A stretch of DNA of 64,000 nt, taken from contig JAJKFH010003627.1 of NCBI GenBank assembly GCA_023333565.1, forward strand, positions 6,863,501 through 6,927,500, in the 5' to 3' direction. Source of the DNA: Puffinus mauretanicus (lineage: Eukaryota > Chordata > Aves > Procellariiformes > Procellariidae). The notes below the pieces were generated by a model that was not told the DNA's origin, searched no databases, and saw nothing but the letters and a program-made list of their open reading frames with translations. Below are positions 33,030 through 46,758 of the stretch, piece after piece; position 1 is the first letter of the stretch; every line of letters starts with the position of its first letter. The position numbers were made by a program, and so were the translations under genes.

Positions 33030-36000
33030 GTGAGTGCACTCTGGTTCTTCGCGGCGGGAAGGCTGTGGTTGTAATCGGTGCATGTTCCCAAGCCGTTGGT
33101 GCACCTCAGGGTTGGTATTGCTGAACTTTGTGATCGGAAGGATTGCAGCCTTTCCTGTTGCAGGTGTTCCTCCACGTCCGTCGCACACCCCCTTGCTGCA
33201 AATTGAGCTTGGGCTTCCTCGTCCGGCTCCTAGGGGATGTGGAAAACAATGTTGTTCTTTTCTGTGCTTGAACTTTTTCCACATATTCTGTGACTGTGAG
33301 AAATGAGGGCTGGTAGGTCATCAGCTCCCTTGCCCTTCCTCAAGGAGCTGAGCCACAGGGCTGGTTAGAGGTGGTCATCGCATCCCTGCAGCGCTCTGTT
33401 GTCTTGCCTAACCAACTCCATTTCTTTCTGGTTTTCCAGGTAGGTTCATGCTCCCAAGGTCTAACCCTCGTCCCACCTTGCTGCTCCACTTCTCAGCTCC
33501 TTTCCATCTCTGCTAATTCATCTCCGCCCTGATTATACATCTTGCTATATAGCTGAGGCATCGCCCAAGCAGAGATGCCTGACCCAGGACCTGGCCCTTC
33601 CAGCTGCCAGCTGGCAGCATGTCCGATGCATCCCTTCAAAAAGTTTGGCCTCAAGAACTTGCAGCAGCTGCCAAAGGCAACACAGCTCGCAAACTAACCC
33701 CTCCGCTGCTGACCTGCAGCGCTTGGCAGCTGCTGGGGCCCATATTAGCCCTGCTACTTAGCTGCTTTCTTGTAGTTTGGGGAGAGGAGTTCAAGGGTTG
33801 GAGCTGATGCGGTGGGTGGTGGGGCTGCCAGAGCCTCAGGCTGCACCTTGGAGCGGTTGCTTTTCAGATGAAATGCGAAGCTGCTTGAATGTAAAAGAAG
33901 ATTTAAGGAGCTTTGGGGGGAAACACCTGGCTTTGCAAGTCTGCTTGACCTTTTTTGTTTTCCCAAGCAGCACAGCTGACAGAGCCGTATGAAATCAGTG
34001 CAGTTTAGGCTCAGGTTTTTCATTAATATGCTGGGAAACATTGAAGAAATGGTCTGTGTGGGATTACTGGCTGTCACTAACTCTTGTAGCCCTGTTTGGC
34101 TGTGCTGTAGCATCTAGTTCTGTGTAGTTTTTGGGGAAGTCTCCGGCCCTCGGAGGCTCAGAGGCGTCGCGGCTCTGCAAGCAAGAGGGAGGCAGTGCCT
34201 GCAGGCTGCTTGTGCCAAACTTAATTCTTCTGGGATGGGGTGACCCCCCAGAGCCCTGGTCTGACCTGGCTGCACTGGCTATGCCTGGGGTTAGGGTGGT
34301 ACGACCTGCCTTCCGGGGCTTTCTTTTTGTCTCCCTCCATCACCTGAAGCCCAGACCTGCAGGCAATATCTGCCACCTTCCCCTCGCTGGTGGCCTGGGT
34401 AGCGCAGTGCCAGATCCTCGTGCTGGAGGACAGGCAGAGAGGCTGCATTCGGGGCGCACGGGGGAGTCAGCCCTTGGGATTCACCGGAGGCACCCGCTGT
34501 GCCATGGAGGCATCCCTCCCTCGTGGGCCCAGTGGGCTCCACACATCCCGGCGGACAGAGGAGGCTGGAAGTGTGGCTGGCCGACAGTGTCGGTGCAGGG
34601 TGCTCCGTGCCAGCAGCCCCAGCTCTGCTGGGGACAACAAAGTCCCTGTTGATTCTGGCTGCAGCTGGGACCAGGCTCGCTGCTACCAAAGGGCGAAACG
34701 GCAGCCACAGGGTACAGGCTGGATCTTCCATTTTCCAAGGCTTGTTCCCAAGGAGAAGCTCTGTGTGCTGTTAAAAGCAGGGGCGCAGACATAGATTTAC
34801 TCCATTTTTCCTCTGGCCAGAAAGGAGAGTGTCCTGGTCCAGTTTCACACCTTTCAGGTAGGATTTGGGATGGGATGCTGCTTGAAAGCTGCCCTGGGGA
34901 GTCAGGGCTACAGGGAGTCTTAATACTGCAGAAAGCAGGCAGCCACGGAGGGACGACGGCGTCGCAGCACCCTCCGCTCTCCCACGTCTCCCTCAGAGGC
35001 ACAAAGGCCAAGTACGGTCACGGCTCTGCTGGTTTTCACCCTGTCCCGGGCACTTCTCCCTCCGAGGTGTAACACATCCCGACGTGAGGAGGGACGGCTG
35101 GTGCCTCTGGTTTCCACTTCTCCTTTCGTTTCGGCGTGGGGGTAGTTCTGGGTGAGATCCAGGCTGGCTGCAGGCGGTCCTGGGGCAAACCCATTTTTTT
35201 TCTTTTCCAAAGCCATTCCCAGGGTCCCTCTTCCAAGCCCCTTTCTTGGGGATGGGGACCCTCATATCCCTGAGTGACTTCAGTCCCCTTGCTGGCGAAG
35301 CAAGGTGCTTCTGGCCTCGCACATGTAAGAGGTAACTGAGCCTGAGATCGCACTTTAAAACGCATGAAAGGCTGCTGTTGTCGGCGGGGGGGGAGGGAGC
35401 CGGTGGCAGTTTGTCGTCAGTATGTCCCCAATTAACTGCCTTTCGCTGGCCTGCCTTGTGCGCTGGGTAATTACTCGGCAGCTCTGGCATTTCAGAAGAC
35501 GGAGGTTTTTGGCCAAAGGGAAATGTCACATCCGCCCGTTCCTGACGGGCTGCTCCTCGTCGCCGCGCCGGATGACGGGGGAGGCTGGGGGACGCGCAGC
35601 AGGGAGGGACGCAGGGCTCGGGGACAGCGGGCAGGGCGAGTGAACAGAGATGCTCAGCCTCCCTCCTAAAGAGCCAGCCCCTTGGGAAAAGACCCAGGGC
35701 CAGGGGAATAAGGCACGGAGAGGACACAGGGGAGATGAGAGCTGTTTTAAGGAGGGGGAGAAGTCTGACAAAGTGATGGAGGGAAAAATAAATTTCATGC
35801 CTTGGGGGGTGAGGTGAGGCTCTGCAATATCAGTAGCAGAGATGGGATTTAGCATGAAGGTTTGTTCCGCTCCTGCTCGCGCTGGAGAGGTCCACCGGCA
35901 CGGCTGACACCATCTCAGCGGGCGTTTCATGAGCTGCGTACATCTCAGCTTTCCCTCCTGGCCCCTCTTTGCCATGTGCAATAAAACTGTCCAGCACAAA

Positions 36001-39000
36001 GATTTCCTTGGCTAAGGCCACCTGACCGCAGACAAAAGACTTCTTTTTTTTTTTTCTTTTTTTAGAAACAGCAAGTGTTCCCCAAACTTGCTAACGTTGC
36101 CTGAGGCTAACCTCAGCATCCCTCTCCATCCAAAAGCTACAAAGCCTGAAGCAGCACATGATTCAGCAGGGCTCGCTCACGGCTGTCCTGACAGTTAAGG
36201 GGGAGGTTTTTCATGGGTCAGAGTGGGGAAATCCTTCACCCTGGGGCGAGAGGCTCAGCTGGAAATGAGCAGAGCTGGTTCACTGGCTTGTGGGCTCACA
36301 GGGTCCTTCAGGATTTGCACCACTAAAGCGTCTGGTCCTTCAGCACGTGTCAGAGCTGTAGAGGTGGGAGGAGAACAGAGCGACCCGGGTGACGAACACC
36401 TTCGGTTTGGCCAAACTGCGTGACGCAGAGCTTGTGCCGGCTCTGCAGCGAGGCCGGAGGGGCAGCCGACGTCTGAAATGGCAGCTAGGGAGCCCGACAC
36501 CAGCAGACAGGTTGTCACCTGGCAGGGTTAACCAGCAGGACCGCAGCCCTCGGATGGCACGCTTGCACCAGCAGAAAATCCCTATGATGGTTTAATGGGG
36601 CCGGGGGGTTGCCAAACCCTCTGCGTACCACAGCAAGGGTCTGGGAGAGATACTGCGTCTTCCCCATCCCCAGGGAAATCCACCTGCAGGGCTTGGTCCC
36701 ACTTAAAGGCTTTGCTGTATAATCCTTCCTCTGGAGCGGAAACCTGTTTGTCTGCCAGCCAAGATGAGACAAATCCCTGCACAGGGTGAGCTATGCCAGC
36801 CTGATCGCTATAAATCTACAGCAGCAGCAGCTTTCCCAGACGACCCATATCAGTTTGCATTTGCTAGCGCTCTGTTTCCACTCTTCCAACCAATGCAGCT
36901 GTCCTGAAAAATACATTTAAATGGAGAATGAGCATTGTTCCCGTGCAGGGAGCAGAATAAATGATTCTACAGGTGTATTTTTACCAGCTGGTAAAACTAT
37001 ATCAGTAGATTTCTTCAGTGAGTGGCCACGTGAACATATTACCACCTGGAAAATATCGGCTCCTCCCAGTAATCATTCTACCCCGTGGTGCCTGGTTTTA
37101 GGGAGCTGCTGCTGGGCAGCGGGGGGCCGGGGGGGAGGGTTGGGTCGATGGGGTTTGCAGGGCCCGTGGCAGTTGGCTGCGTCTGCACCGGTCAGCCCAG
37201 CACCAGGCTGGGGATGCACAAGGCCGGGTGTCCTACGTCAGCACCATCGCGGCTGCTGAAACGTCTCTGTTATTAAATCAGTGCGGACGCAGGGTTTGGA
37301 CCAGACCCAGCGCCGGAAACACCCTGCGCGCTCTGCCAAATGTGCCTGTGGCTCCAAAGAGCATGAGCCACAGGAGATTTTGGAACAGTTCTTGGAAAGC
37401 TTTTCAAAACTCAAGCTCTGCCATTCAAGCGTGGTCCCAAAACAATTATAAAAAACAGAAAAAACTTGGTGCGAAATTATCCGATACTTTCTCCCCATAA
37501 CAACAAGAGAAAAATGTTCAGAATTCAGCTAATTATTGCCGTTCTCTCAGCTGGCTATTTTTTACATGATTTGTCTTTTTTTTCTGCCTATTTTCTTCCA
37601 AAATTAACACCACACCAGCTTGCAGCTGCCATCATGCTGTTAGTTTTAAATGGGGCTTTAAAGACTTATTTTTAGGAAAAAATGAATCACCAAACACCAC
37701 GGTGGCCAAAATGGAATTGAGAAATAATAACAACAATAATTCATCACATAGTTCATTGAATTACTGCTTTTGCAGAGAAAAAAAAATACAATTGCGAAGC
37801 AGCAAAATAGCTTCCCGGTACTGTTTCATCATGAAAAAATTAAATTGGCTGGAGCATGAGGGTTAGGGACGGGAGAGATGGCAAGAAAGATCAAAAGCCA
37901 TTCGCAGTCCCTCACCGCAAGCGCAGGCACTTTGTTACCTCTCATTTTCATTTCCTTTTACACGTGGTCCCACATGGTTTCCTTATGTTTTGAAGCAATC
38001 AGCACAGAGTGGGGAAAACAGACTTCTCGGAGCATTAAATCACATCTTGGGGTTTTCAAGCAAAACATGCAAGATAAACTGAAGGTGCTAATTCATTTCA
38101 GGGCTGTGAGTCACGCCACTCGCCAGCGCCCTGGCTGCGTTGCAGTGGGTGAAATTGTACCTGCTGTACTCTCAGCTTTTGCCCTGGCTTGGAGCATGGG
38201 TAAGGTTCTCCCTTTTCCGCCGCCGTGGATGGCTGCTCTGCTCCACTCCTCCTGGGATCGGGCTGCGTTTCCGCCCTGGGACAGGCGATGCTCCCAGCCG
38301 CCGGCCGTCTGGTCTGCGTGCAGCTTCTGGGTAGCGCGTGCCTGTGATCATGGGTGGAGGAAAAGAGCTGACCTTGTGTATAAATGTTTTTCCCAGCATC
38401 CGAGCGAGCTCACGTTGCATTCCGTGGTCCCCTCCTCATCACTCATCAGGCAAGAAGAGTCAGAGGGGGGCTAGATTGTGGGTTTGCTGCTGCTTCCTCC
38501 AAGGTTGCTGGATGGTAAGCACCAGTGATTTAAATGTACGGGTAATTTCCACACCTTTAAATCAGCCCAGATGGGTTTTGTGGTCTGCTGTCACTTGGGG
38601 CAGCTGGGACCAGTATCCATGGGACATGCTGGGATGGCGTTGCTGGGTTGCCGTGTGTCTGTAGGGCTGGGGAGGGTGAAGCAAACCCAAGAAACATCAC
38701 GCTGCCAGGGTGGTTTGTCAAAACCTGGGGCTCCATCCTGACTTTCCCCTGGCCTGCCACACTCCTGCTAATGGGTCATCTCAGCCACGCAGAGTCAGTC
38801 CCACCAGCCTCATCCCTTCGTCTCACCAAGCTGCTACTCCTCATTCATGCACCACCTCAGAGATGGAGGAAGTCCCCCAAGCAAGGACCACCACTGCCCC
38901 GTTCCCACGTGCCACTTATCGGCACATTGGCCACTAACGAGGTCTCTCTGCCACCGGCTGTAACGCTGACCTGCCTGGCCCAGCCTGGCACGCTTGGGGA

Positions 39001-42000
39001 ATGGGCCCTCTTGCTCCCTGCTTGCTGTCGCGGTGACCCCTCCTAGCAGCCAGGACAGCTTCGACGTGAACGTACGGGGGCCTGGCTGCTCGGTTTAAAG
39101 CTAAACATCTGCAAGGGCAGGATAGGTGTGTGCCAGTACTGAGATCCCTGTCCCAGGGCTTTCCCCTTGCTGGGATGTGCTGGCTGCCATGCGCGCCTGG
39201 CTGCCGGGAGGAGGCACAGCCTGCCCTCGCCGTGTCCCCTCCTGTGCTGGAGAGGATGTCACATCACGTGCGTTGTCTGCTGGACGTCCGCTGCGCAGCA
39301 GCCGTGACCCAGGGCAAGCAGTATTTATGCCAGATCTTTCTGCTGTTCTCCCCGGGTTGGTCAGATGCAGCTTTTACTGGAGAACCCTTTCAGCTCTGGG
39401 CGAGGGGATGGGGAATTTCTCCAGCTCCTCGCCAGCGTGGCCAGTGCCTGCTGGGGCTGCTGTGGGTTGCTTTCTAGGTCACCGGAGATCAGCAGCGAGG
39501 CACGACTGCTGCTGGCGGAGGCAACCTGCTTATCAGATATCCGCCCTGCTTCCTTCCCACGGGGAAGCGCTTTGATCAACTGGCGCAGGCCCCCGTGCCA
39601 GACGCAGGGTCCGGTCAAGCATCCGTAGCCTGTGTGGAGGGTCCTGGCACAGGAGGTGCAGACGTGGCTGCAGCACGGGGAGAGGAAGCAGGACCCGATG
39701 GCGCAGGGTTGTGCCCTGTGCTGCTGGGGCTGCCCCTGCCTCCCCGGGCGTGTGTGCGAGTGAGAGGGGTGATGCTGGGAGAAAGAGCTAGAGCCAGACC
39801 CCAGCGATCCCTGGACCCAAAGGACCATCGTGGGTGGTGGTGTCATGACATGGTAGAGTGAGGGGTGACCTGTAGAAGTCCATTAGTGACAGCCGGCCAC
39901 CACTACAGCCTGCCCATGTCTGGAGGAGATGGCCACACACTGACACCTTGTGATGGACACAAAGAAGAGCAGCCCAGCTTCACCTCCCGGGAGCTGCTGC
40001 TGCTGCTGGGTTCATGTGAAAGCACAGTGGTGGGGTAGCCCAGAAGGGTACTTGTAGGTCCTGGCAGCTCGATGATATATTTCCAGGCATTAAGTATAGG
40101 ATAGCTCAGCAGCTCCCATAGTTGCCGACGGCCACGAGATTTGAACTAGATGACCTTTAAAGGTCTCTTCCAACCCAAACTATTCTATGATTTATGCCAA
40201 ATCTCTGTTCCCTGATGCAAGAGCTGCTTTTGGAGAACCCAGGATGTAGCTGGAGGTGTCTCCCCTCTAAGTCTCTCAGCATGTCCATGAAGACTTGCTG
40301 GTAACATTTATAGGACAAGACGGTTCCTGGCTAACCTCAGGACAAAAGCGGTGGAAAACCACTTGTCACCATCTGCCAGCTCTGGAGGTGGCTCATCTAA
40401 CAGCAGTATAGGGACCATAGATGCTAACAGCCCTGGGAGTCTGAGATCCTTTTGATCTGCTGTTCACTGTCTGATCTTATTTCTTTCTCAGCTGAGGACT
40501 GGGTTGAGGTTTGCTGCTTTCCTTCACTATCACTCTTCCCAGTTTGGCGATAAACTCCCAGTGGCTGGTCAGGTCTGATTTCTTCCTCGCTGCCTGCTTT
40601 GACGGGAGGAGGCACTAGGCAAGTGGGACAGGTGACAAACTGGAGGTAACAAATGCGTTGCTGTCTGCCTGCTGGCACCTTGCTGAGTTCCCGGCAGCGA
40701 CTGCTCGCCTCTGGTCCCAGGGAGACAGGCTATTCAGAACAGCGTGTGTTCCCCAGCCGGGGCCCGGCAACGTGTGCTCATCAGAAATTACTTATCACGA
40801 TGAATTTTTCTTTATTGAAAAAAATGTTTCTTCAAAGCTGGTCTGCAGGGGCCACCCTAACAGCATGTCTGAGTCCCCAGCTGGATGATTATGGCTTTTA
40901 TTTGCTCAGCAAATTCTCACTCAGTGCAAAAAGCTCAAATGAAGCCGTTGATAAAGCACCGTGTCCCTCCTGACTGCAGGGAAACCCGGAGATCTCCCTC
41001 TGATCCCTGCCCTTATCAGACTGGCAGGCAAGGAGAGCTCCGCAGTCGAGGGTGCAGGGCAGAAGCAGATCTCCAGTACCAGCTCTGAGCTGCTGGCATG
41101 GGGAGAGCCTGGTTGTACTCTGCCAGATGTGAACACCTTTCCCAGAAAGTCCTAACGGGACCTGTTAGAGCCGGCAGTGAAACGGGTCATGCCAAGGTCC
41201 CTGCTGCGGGAGCAGCCCTGGGGCTGCAGCGTGCTCGTGGTTATGCAGAGCAGCGGCCGTGAATCAGTCCCAAAACCACCTCTCTGTGTTTGTGTGACGC
41301 TGAGCCGAGATACAGGTCCTCCTCCAAGCGGTGGCCGGGACATCCACCTGTGGCACGAGCACAGGCGCTTCTGCCCTGCCCGCCGCACCCACGCTGCACA
41401 CGAAGCAAAGGGCACTGGGCTGGGCTGAGGGCGACTGTTTTAGACCAAAGACCGTTTTCTGTTACGAGTGCTGCGATACTGAACCCAGCACCCACCGAAC
41501 CCTGGCCACTGAAAACACAGGCTCCACGCATGATGCTGGAGAGAGAGATGCTTTGCGTTTGCCACCCACGGAGGAGAGGGGCATGGCACTGCTGCTGGGA
41601 AACAAAACTGCCAGGAGCCTTTGGGAAAAATAGTTTAATTGCCTAGAGAGGCTGATGAGAAAGATTCAAAGATAAAATTACCATTTTAGATTTTTTTAGC
41701 TAAGAGATTTGCTGATGCTTTCCACAGCGCAAAATGTGTGAGCTGGCCATGGTTGAGCAGAGATTATTTGGAAAGATTTTTAAGAGGTTATGTGCTGCAT
41801 TAATAAGAAGCTAAGGGAGGAGGCTGGTACAACCGTGGGAAGGGAGGTTTTTATTTTGTCCTTTGCAAATTTGCATCGAATTGCTCAGGGGAGAGGAAGA
41901 AGCTTAAGGAAAACAAATTCCAGTTGTTTCATTTTCCTCCTCCCAAAAAATAGATTCGGGGTTTCAAAGCCAAGTTTCCTTTAGAGATTTACCCCGAGCT

Positions 42001-45000
42001 TGCTGACACTGACTGTATCACACCTCTGAGATTTTCACGGTGATAGCAGTGCATTTAGACAAGGATGGAAATGTAGGGTATGAAATTGTGTCCTTGTGTG
42101 GGACAAGGCTGAAAGTATACAGCAATGTGTGGTGGGTCCCGTTCTTGAACAACCTGGGAGGACATCTCAGGAGGGAGCATCACACAGGTACATGTAATGA
42201 AATTACAACCTAGGCATCATTAAGATGGGCAGATTTCTTCCTGTTTTAATGGGACATCTGTTTGAAACAAGGATCAGGAAAAAAGGTAGAAACCCCACCT
42301 GTTTCTGATGATGCATTAGAAGTGATGTTTGAGGGTGTGTGGAGGAAGAAAAACAGTATGAACTATGCTTTTGGTTCAGAGGACCAGGGAAGGTATCTTT
42401 TCTGCTGGGAGGAGGTTTAGTTTTGTTCATGGACCTGGGTAAACACAAATTGACTTATGCTGTGCCTGCACAGGCTTGTAGGGGAAAGACAGGGAGAGAA
42501 GGCAGAAGGATCCTCCACCAGATTGCTCTGGATAGAGCCAGATGTGGAAAGATGTGGCCTCCTCCGCTGGATGAGAAATTTTCTCTCCTAGGGCAACTCT
42601 CCAAATCCTCAGACCATGCCTGTGTCAAATGCTAGTTGGGCAATGGGGAAGTATGTGGGGAGAGCTAGATGCACATTGCCCTGGTGTAGCTGTCACTCGT
42701 GACATTAGCCAAGGGAGCCCTTCCTCATCCTCCATGACTGCCTATTAAGCATGACCGTGACATTTAAACGCTAGCTGGTTTTTCTGGAAATGGTGAAATG
42801 GCTTCCAACTTGCTTCTGCTTTGCAGGTGTTCCCTTCCCCAAGCAGTTCCAGCAAGTTTGCACTAAGATCCTCACCCGCCTCTTCCGTGTCTTTGTCCAT
42901 GTCTACATCCACCACTTTGACAGCATCATCAACATGGGTGCTGAGGCTCACGTCAACACCTGCTACAAGCACTTTTACTACTTCATCAGGGAGTTCAGCC
43001 TCATTGACCATCGGGAGCTGGAGCCTTTGGTAAGGATGCCCCAGGGATGGGGAGGTGGAGGGGGTGAGATGGCGTGGGCTGGACACAGCGCTGGTAGATT
43101 CAGGTGGGGGTGGACTCTGAGCAGTGCAGTCACCCTTACTGGATTCTTTCAGCCACCCTACCTCAGAAGCACACCCATATTATCAGTCCTGTAACCATCA
43201 GCCTTAGTCCTCTGAGAGAGAACTTCCCAGCAACACTGAGGAAACCCTTTACCCTTTGAAAACCCTCCTTAAACTTTGCCTCTGCTGCCATGTCTATGAA
43301 TCGCTCTTCAGTGTCCTCAGGCCTACCGAAACATAGCGTCCCTCTATACTGTCTTGGTAGCTCTAATGCAATTTGCACATCAAAGTGTTTCCAGCCAGTT
43401 GTGCCCGCATGGCTTTCAGGGGTCAGATTTGAGCCCAAGTCTCCTCTCCAGAGTCTTGAGTTTTCCTCTTAGCAGACTAAGGTTCCTGCTTGAGATCCCA
43501 GCGTGAATTACAAGGAGGCTGCAGGAAGGCAGGTCCCAGTAGGACATGCAGCTCCAGACAACAGCTACAGAGGCCAAGCTGGAGAGGCCTTGCTGGAGCT
43601 CCAAGCTTCTCTGCAGCCTCCCTTGGGAAGCAATTAGCCAGGCAGAGAGTGAGAGTCCTTGAAAACAGCAGGACTGGTGGGAAGCAGAGGCCAGACAGCC
43701 CGGGCACATAAACTAGAAAATGCAGAGTTAGTTTTGTAAGAGAAGCAAGTGTGTCACAGGCAAGGGTGAGTGTGGTCTGACCTAGGGAGGACATGTTGCA
43801 ATGGGGAGAAGAATTACAGGGAACCCAGTAGTTAGCACACTGTGATAAGGCTGGGTTGCAGAAAAGGCCGTATCCAGCAGCAGAGAGCCAGGGAAGACCA
43901 AGAGGATCTAATCCCAGAGAGACAAAGAGCTGAAAAAAGTCCCAGCACGAGCTGCCTGTTGAGGAGTATCTAAAGCTAAGCGGCTTTGCTCCTCTGCTTT
44001 CATTTGTCTCAGTCAATTTGCTGCCCGTCTGCTCTGATCATGATTTGGGGGGATGGAGAGATGATGATCTAATCAGGGGAGACCTGAATGACAACAGCGT
44101 CTACATTAATTATTTCGTAGAGTTTGATTGTGACCTATATTATCACAATGGCCCTCAGCTCCAGAAAATGGCAGCTCAGCGTCACTCTGTCCTCTGTTAG
44201 TCTTCCTCACCACCGCTCCTCATGACAAGCTTCTTTAGCATTGATATACAGCCCATAATGGTGTCACCTCTTTTGACTGATGCTTGCTAATGTAAATAAT
44301 TAGCACCTAATAGCCAAAACAGAGGCTGACATTGCTAAATAGGCTTTCAATGCCAGTGACTCACATGCAACGTGAGATGATTTATGGGTCTGGAGGAATC
44401 TAAGATGAACAGATTTTCCCATGTGATGCAATCAGGGTTAAACTACAAGGAAACGAGACACATTTACCCCTGGTCTATGCGTGTCTCATTTCTTGGTGTG
44501 CCCATTGCCTGGCATCCAAGCCCCAAGCAGACCCAACCACATGGGAGACCTTCCTTCCTCAGGCAATGACTTGCGGTAGGTGTGTATGGGAATGTCCTGC
44601 AACCAGAGGACAGCCGTGTCCAGGATGCAATGCTGAGCTGAGGAGGGAGGGACAAGTTGCTGCAGCTTATAAGCAACTTTCAAAAACTGAAAGTGGTCCT
44701 TCTGGCCATGCTGTTACCCCAGGAAGGCTGCAGCTTGACACTGCCATCAGTCCCAAAGTCTGCATGGGTTAGGATTGATCCAGTAGCTTCCAAGAGCATT
44801 CTCTCTGCTGCAGGCAGGGAAAGCAAAAATGGGAAGTTTCTTCATGTGCATCCCAGGGGCTTTCCATTTAGCCCCCGGGAGCCTGGTGTGGCTCCAGTTC
44901 ATTGTGCTGTGGAGCATGTGGGGAGCCCGGCTGTTCTGGTTTTGCTTCAGCAGCAGTTGTGAAGATGCACAAATAGTAACATCCAACCTCTGCAGCATTT

Positions 45001-46758
45001 TATGGTTGACCTCAGTCTACTTTCCTGTGGCTAATTACTCTCCCCAGCCCAGGGCAGAGCACCAGTGATTTGCTTTGCTCATTCCCCTTCTCACTGGGCT
45101 GCACCATACCTGTTGCCCTGCTCCTAAGTGTTTTTAAGTCCTGAAGGATTCATCAGCTGGTTTGGCACTTAAGCAAGGACAGACAGTGCATTGCATCTGC
45201 CTTCATTTTAGGCTAAGGCTGCAGGGTTTAGTTTTTGCAAGTTCTCAAGGTTTGTGGAAAGGCGATAATCTCTCAGTAGGGATGAGATGAACTATCCTTG
45301 AGAGGCTCAGAAATATAGGAGCATAGAGAAGCCGTGCACTTGCTTCCTTGACAATGGCAGTCATGGTGCTGGGCAGCAGCGCTGGCAGAGGTCCAGCTGG
45401 TTATGTACTAAGGCAGAGCTCTGGGGATTTCCAGAGTGTGATGAATGCTTTGGACATTTGGGGCCAGCCTGAGGAGCTCGCAGGCGGCTTGGCAGTCCAC
45501 CGGCCGCCCCAACCCATCCCACTCAAGGCTACTTTTCTGCGTGGTGCTGTGCTAGTGGGATGAGCTGGATGCTGTTGCAAGAGGATGCTCACAGTCTTCT
45601 CATCCCCCTCTTCTTTCTCCTTCCGAGATGTTTGCAAACACTTCCCGTTTGCAATGTGATTTTGTGGCAGAGCATCGGCTTTTCATTTGATGGCACGGTT
45701 CTGCGCTCCAGTGATTTTGCATGTTACTCCTACAGAGAAACCCTCTCTTTGCCACTTTCCCCCGATGGATCTTAAAAACAAAGCTCTCAGCACTGAAGAG
45801 CTGAGATTGCAGCTTCTGTCCCTCTTGGTTATATCACTAAAGGGCCTTTTATAGAGTTACTCAAGGGTCATCCTACTTTCCTAGTTCTACTTTTTTCAGT
45901 CGCACCCTTTCTTCTCCGCAGACCAGTCCTACTTCAGATCTATTTTGGGAGTGCATTTTAATGTGCAAACCTTTGAGGGGGTCTATGCGCACACGCAGAT
46001 TCACAAGCCATGAACCTGATGAGCCAGGGAGAATCACAGACTTTCCTTGCTGCAGCAATGTACATGATTTGCAAGCTATTAGTTGAGCTCCTTAAGGCAA
46101 GGACAAATACCACCTTCCACCAGCTGAAAGCTGGACACCTTCCTAATGCAACTGGCATGTCGCCATCCTGGCTAAAGAAAACAGCCTGTTAGCCTAAACA
46201 GAGCTCAGTCTTGCAAGAGGTTTCCTGTGGCCCTCTGTTATTAGCACTCATTTGCATTGCACTGTGATCGTGGGATCCCTTGCCAAAACCACAGGTCCTT
46301 TGGATGAGCTGTTGTCACCTCCCGGAGCGAGAGCCGGCGGCTCCCAGTCCCGTCTCCCTAGGGAGCTGCAGACGGGGGCTCTGAGAGCGGCACTGCCTTG
46401 TCTGGCTGCTCCGCGGCTGAGTCAGGAGCAGGACCTGCATCTTTCAACATCTCAGCCAATGCTCTTTTCTTGGACTGCTTGCAAAGCTAGAGCACAGCCA
46501 AAATAACCTTGTGCCACAGGGACTAACAAGGATGCCAGGAAGGAGCTGCTGAGGCAGAACAGTTCCCAGGAGGGCTGGCATGGGAAATAGAGAAACGCTC
46601 CCCGAGACTCCCACGGTCGCTTCCTTGGGTTGTTTTTGGACACCTGCCAAACTGCCTGATGTGTCGCTCTACTAAAACCTGTCTTTTGCACTTACTGTTT
46701 CTTTCTTCTCTCTCCCCCTTCAATGCAGAAAGAAATGACAGAACGAATTTGCCACTGA
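32612..46758 (+). CDS. MOB3C: MOB3C, MOB kinase activator 3C (complete CDS)
   Basis: Three coding exons (32612-33029, 42827-43029, 46729-46758) join in frame to 216 aa, the usual MOB3 length. MOB proteins are non-enzymatic adaptors that bind and regulate NDR/LATS or MST-type kinases; MOB3 members are the least characterised. The zinc-site ligands are all present: Cys82 and Cys87 (CTEKSC) and His164 and His169 (HVYIHH). The N terminus [20 protein letters not shown], the block [15 protein letters not shown], and the C terminus [13 protein letters not shown] mark it as MOB3C rather than MOB1. The ATG sits in a 5'-UTR-containing exon that begins after the acceptor at 32529. Introns are large (9.8 kb and 3.7 kb). 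The position next to ATPAF1 on the same strand fits the vertebrate order. Confidence 0.96.
33030..42826 (+). other. MOB3C: MOB3C intron (9.8 kb)
   Basis: The donor is GTGAGT and the acceptor CTGCTTTGCAG. It contains a short CR1 tail (40130-40194), a G-rich run near 35386-35400 and an AT-rich island at about 37450-37860 within GC-rich surroundings. I see no coding exon inside. Open frames on both strands, including one of 244 codons on the minus strand at 34993-35727, lack family features. Confidence 0.75.
40130..40194 (+). mobile_element. CR1 LINE tail fragment
   Basis: This fragment has the CR1 terminal words TTGAACTAGATGACCTTTAA and CTTCCAACCCAAACTATTCT followed by ATGATT. It is about 65 bp and heavily truncated. 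Confidence 0.85.
42827..43029 (+). CDS. MOB3C: MOB3C second coding exon
   Basis: The acceptor is TTCTGCTTTGCAG and the donor GTAAGG. The 203-bp exon completes the Gly140 codon and encodes [20 protein letters not shown] and on to RELEPL. It contains the zinc-ligand histidines 164 and 169 (HVYIHH). Confidence 0.95.
43030..46728 (+). other. MOB3C: MOB3C last intron (3.7 kb)
   Basis: The donor is GTAAGG and the acceptor CCCCCTTCAATGCAG. No coding exon or clear mobile element is seen. An AT-rich stretch near 44280-44390 with few CpG looks unlike its flanks and could be conserved non-coding sequence, but this cannot be judged from one sequence. Confidence 0.7.
46729..46758 (+). CDS. MOB3C: MOB3C terminal exon, nine codons plus stop
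   Basis: The segment encodes KEMTERICH and TGA at 46756-46758, the conserved MOB3 C terminus. It follows phase 0 from exon two. The coding part is 30 bp, so it is easily missed; the rest of the exon is 3' UTR. Confidence 0.94.
   Translation, partial: KEMTERICH

Noticed and set aside
34993..35727. 244-codon open frame on the minus strand in the MOB3C intron
   Set aside because: Low-complexity Pro/Ser/Arg composition, no domain and no supporting splice or promoter signals.
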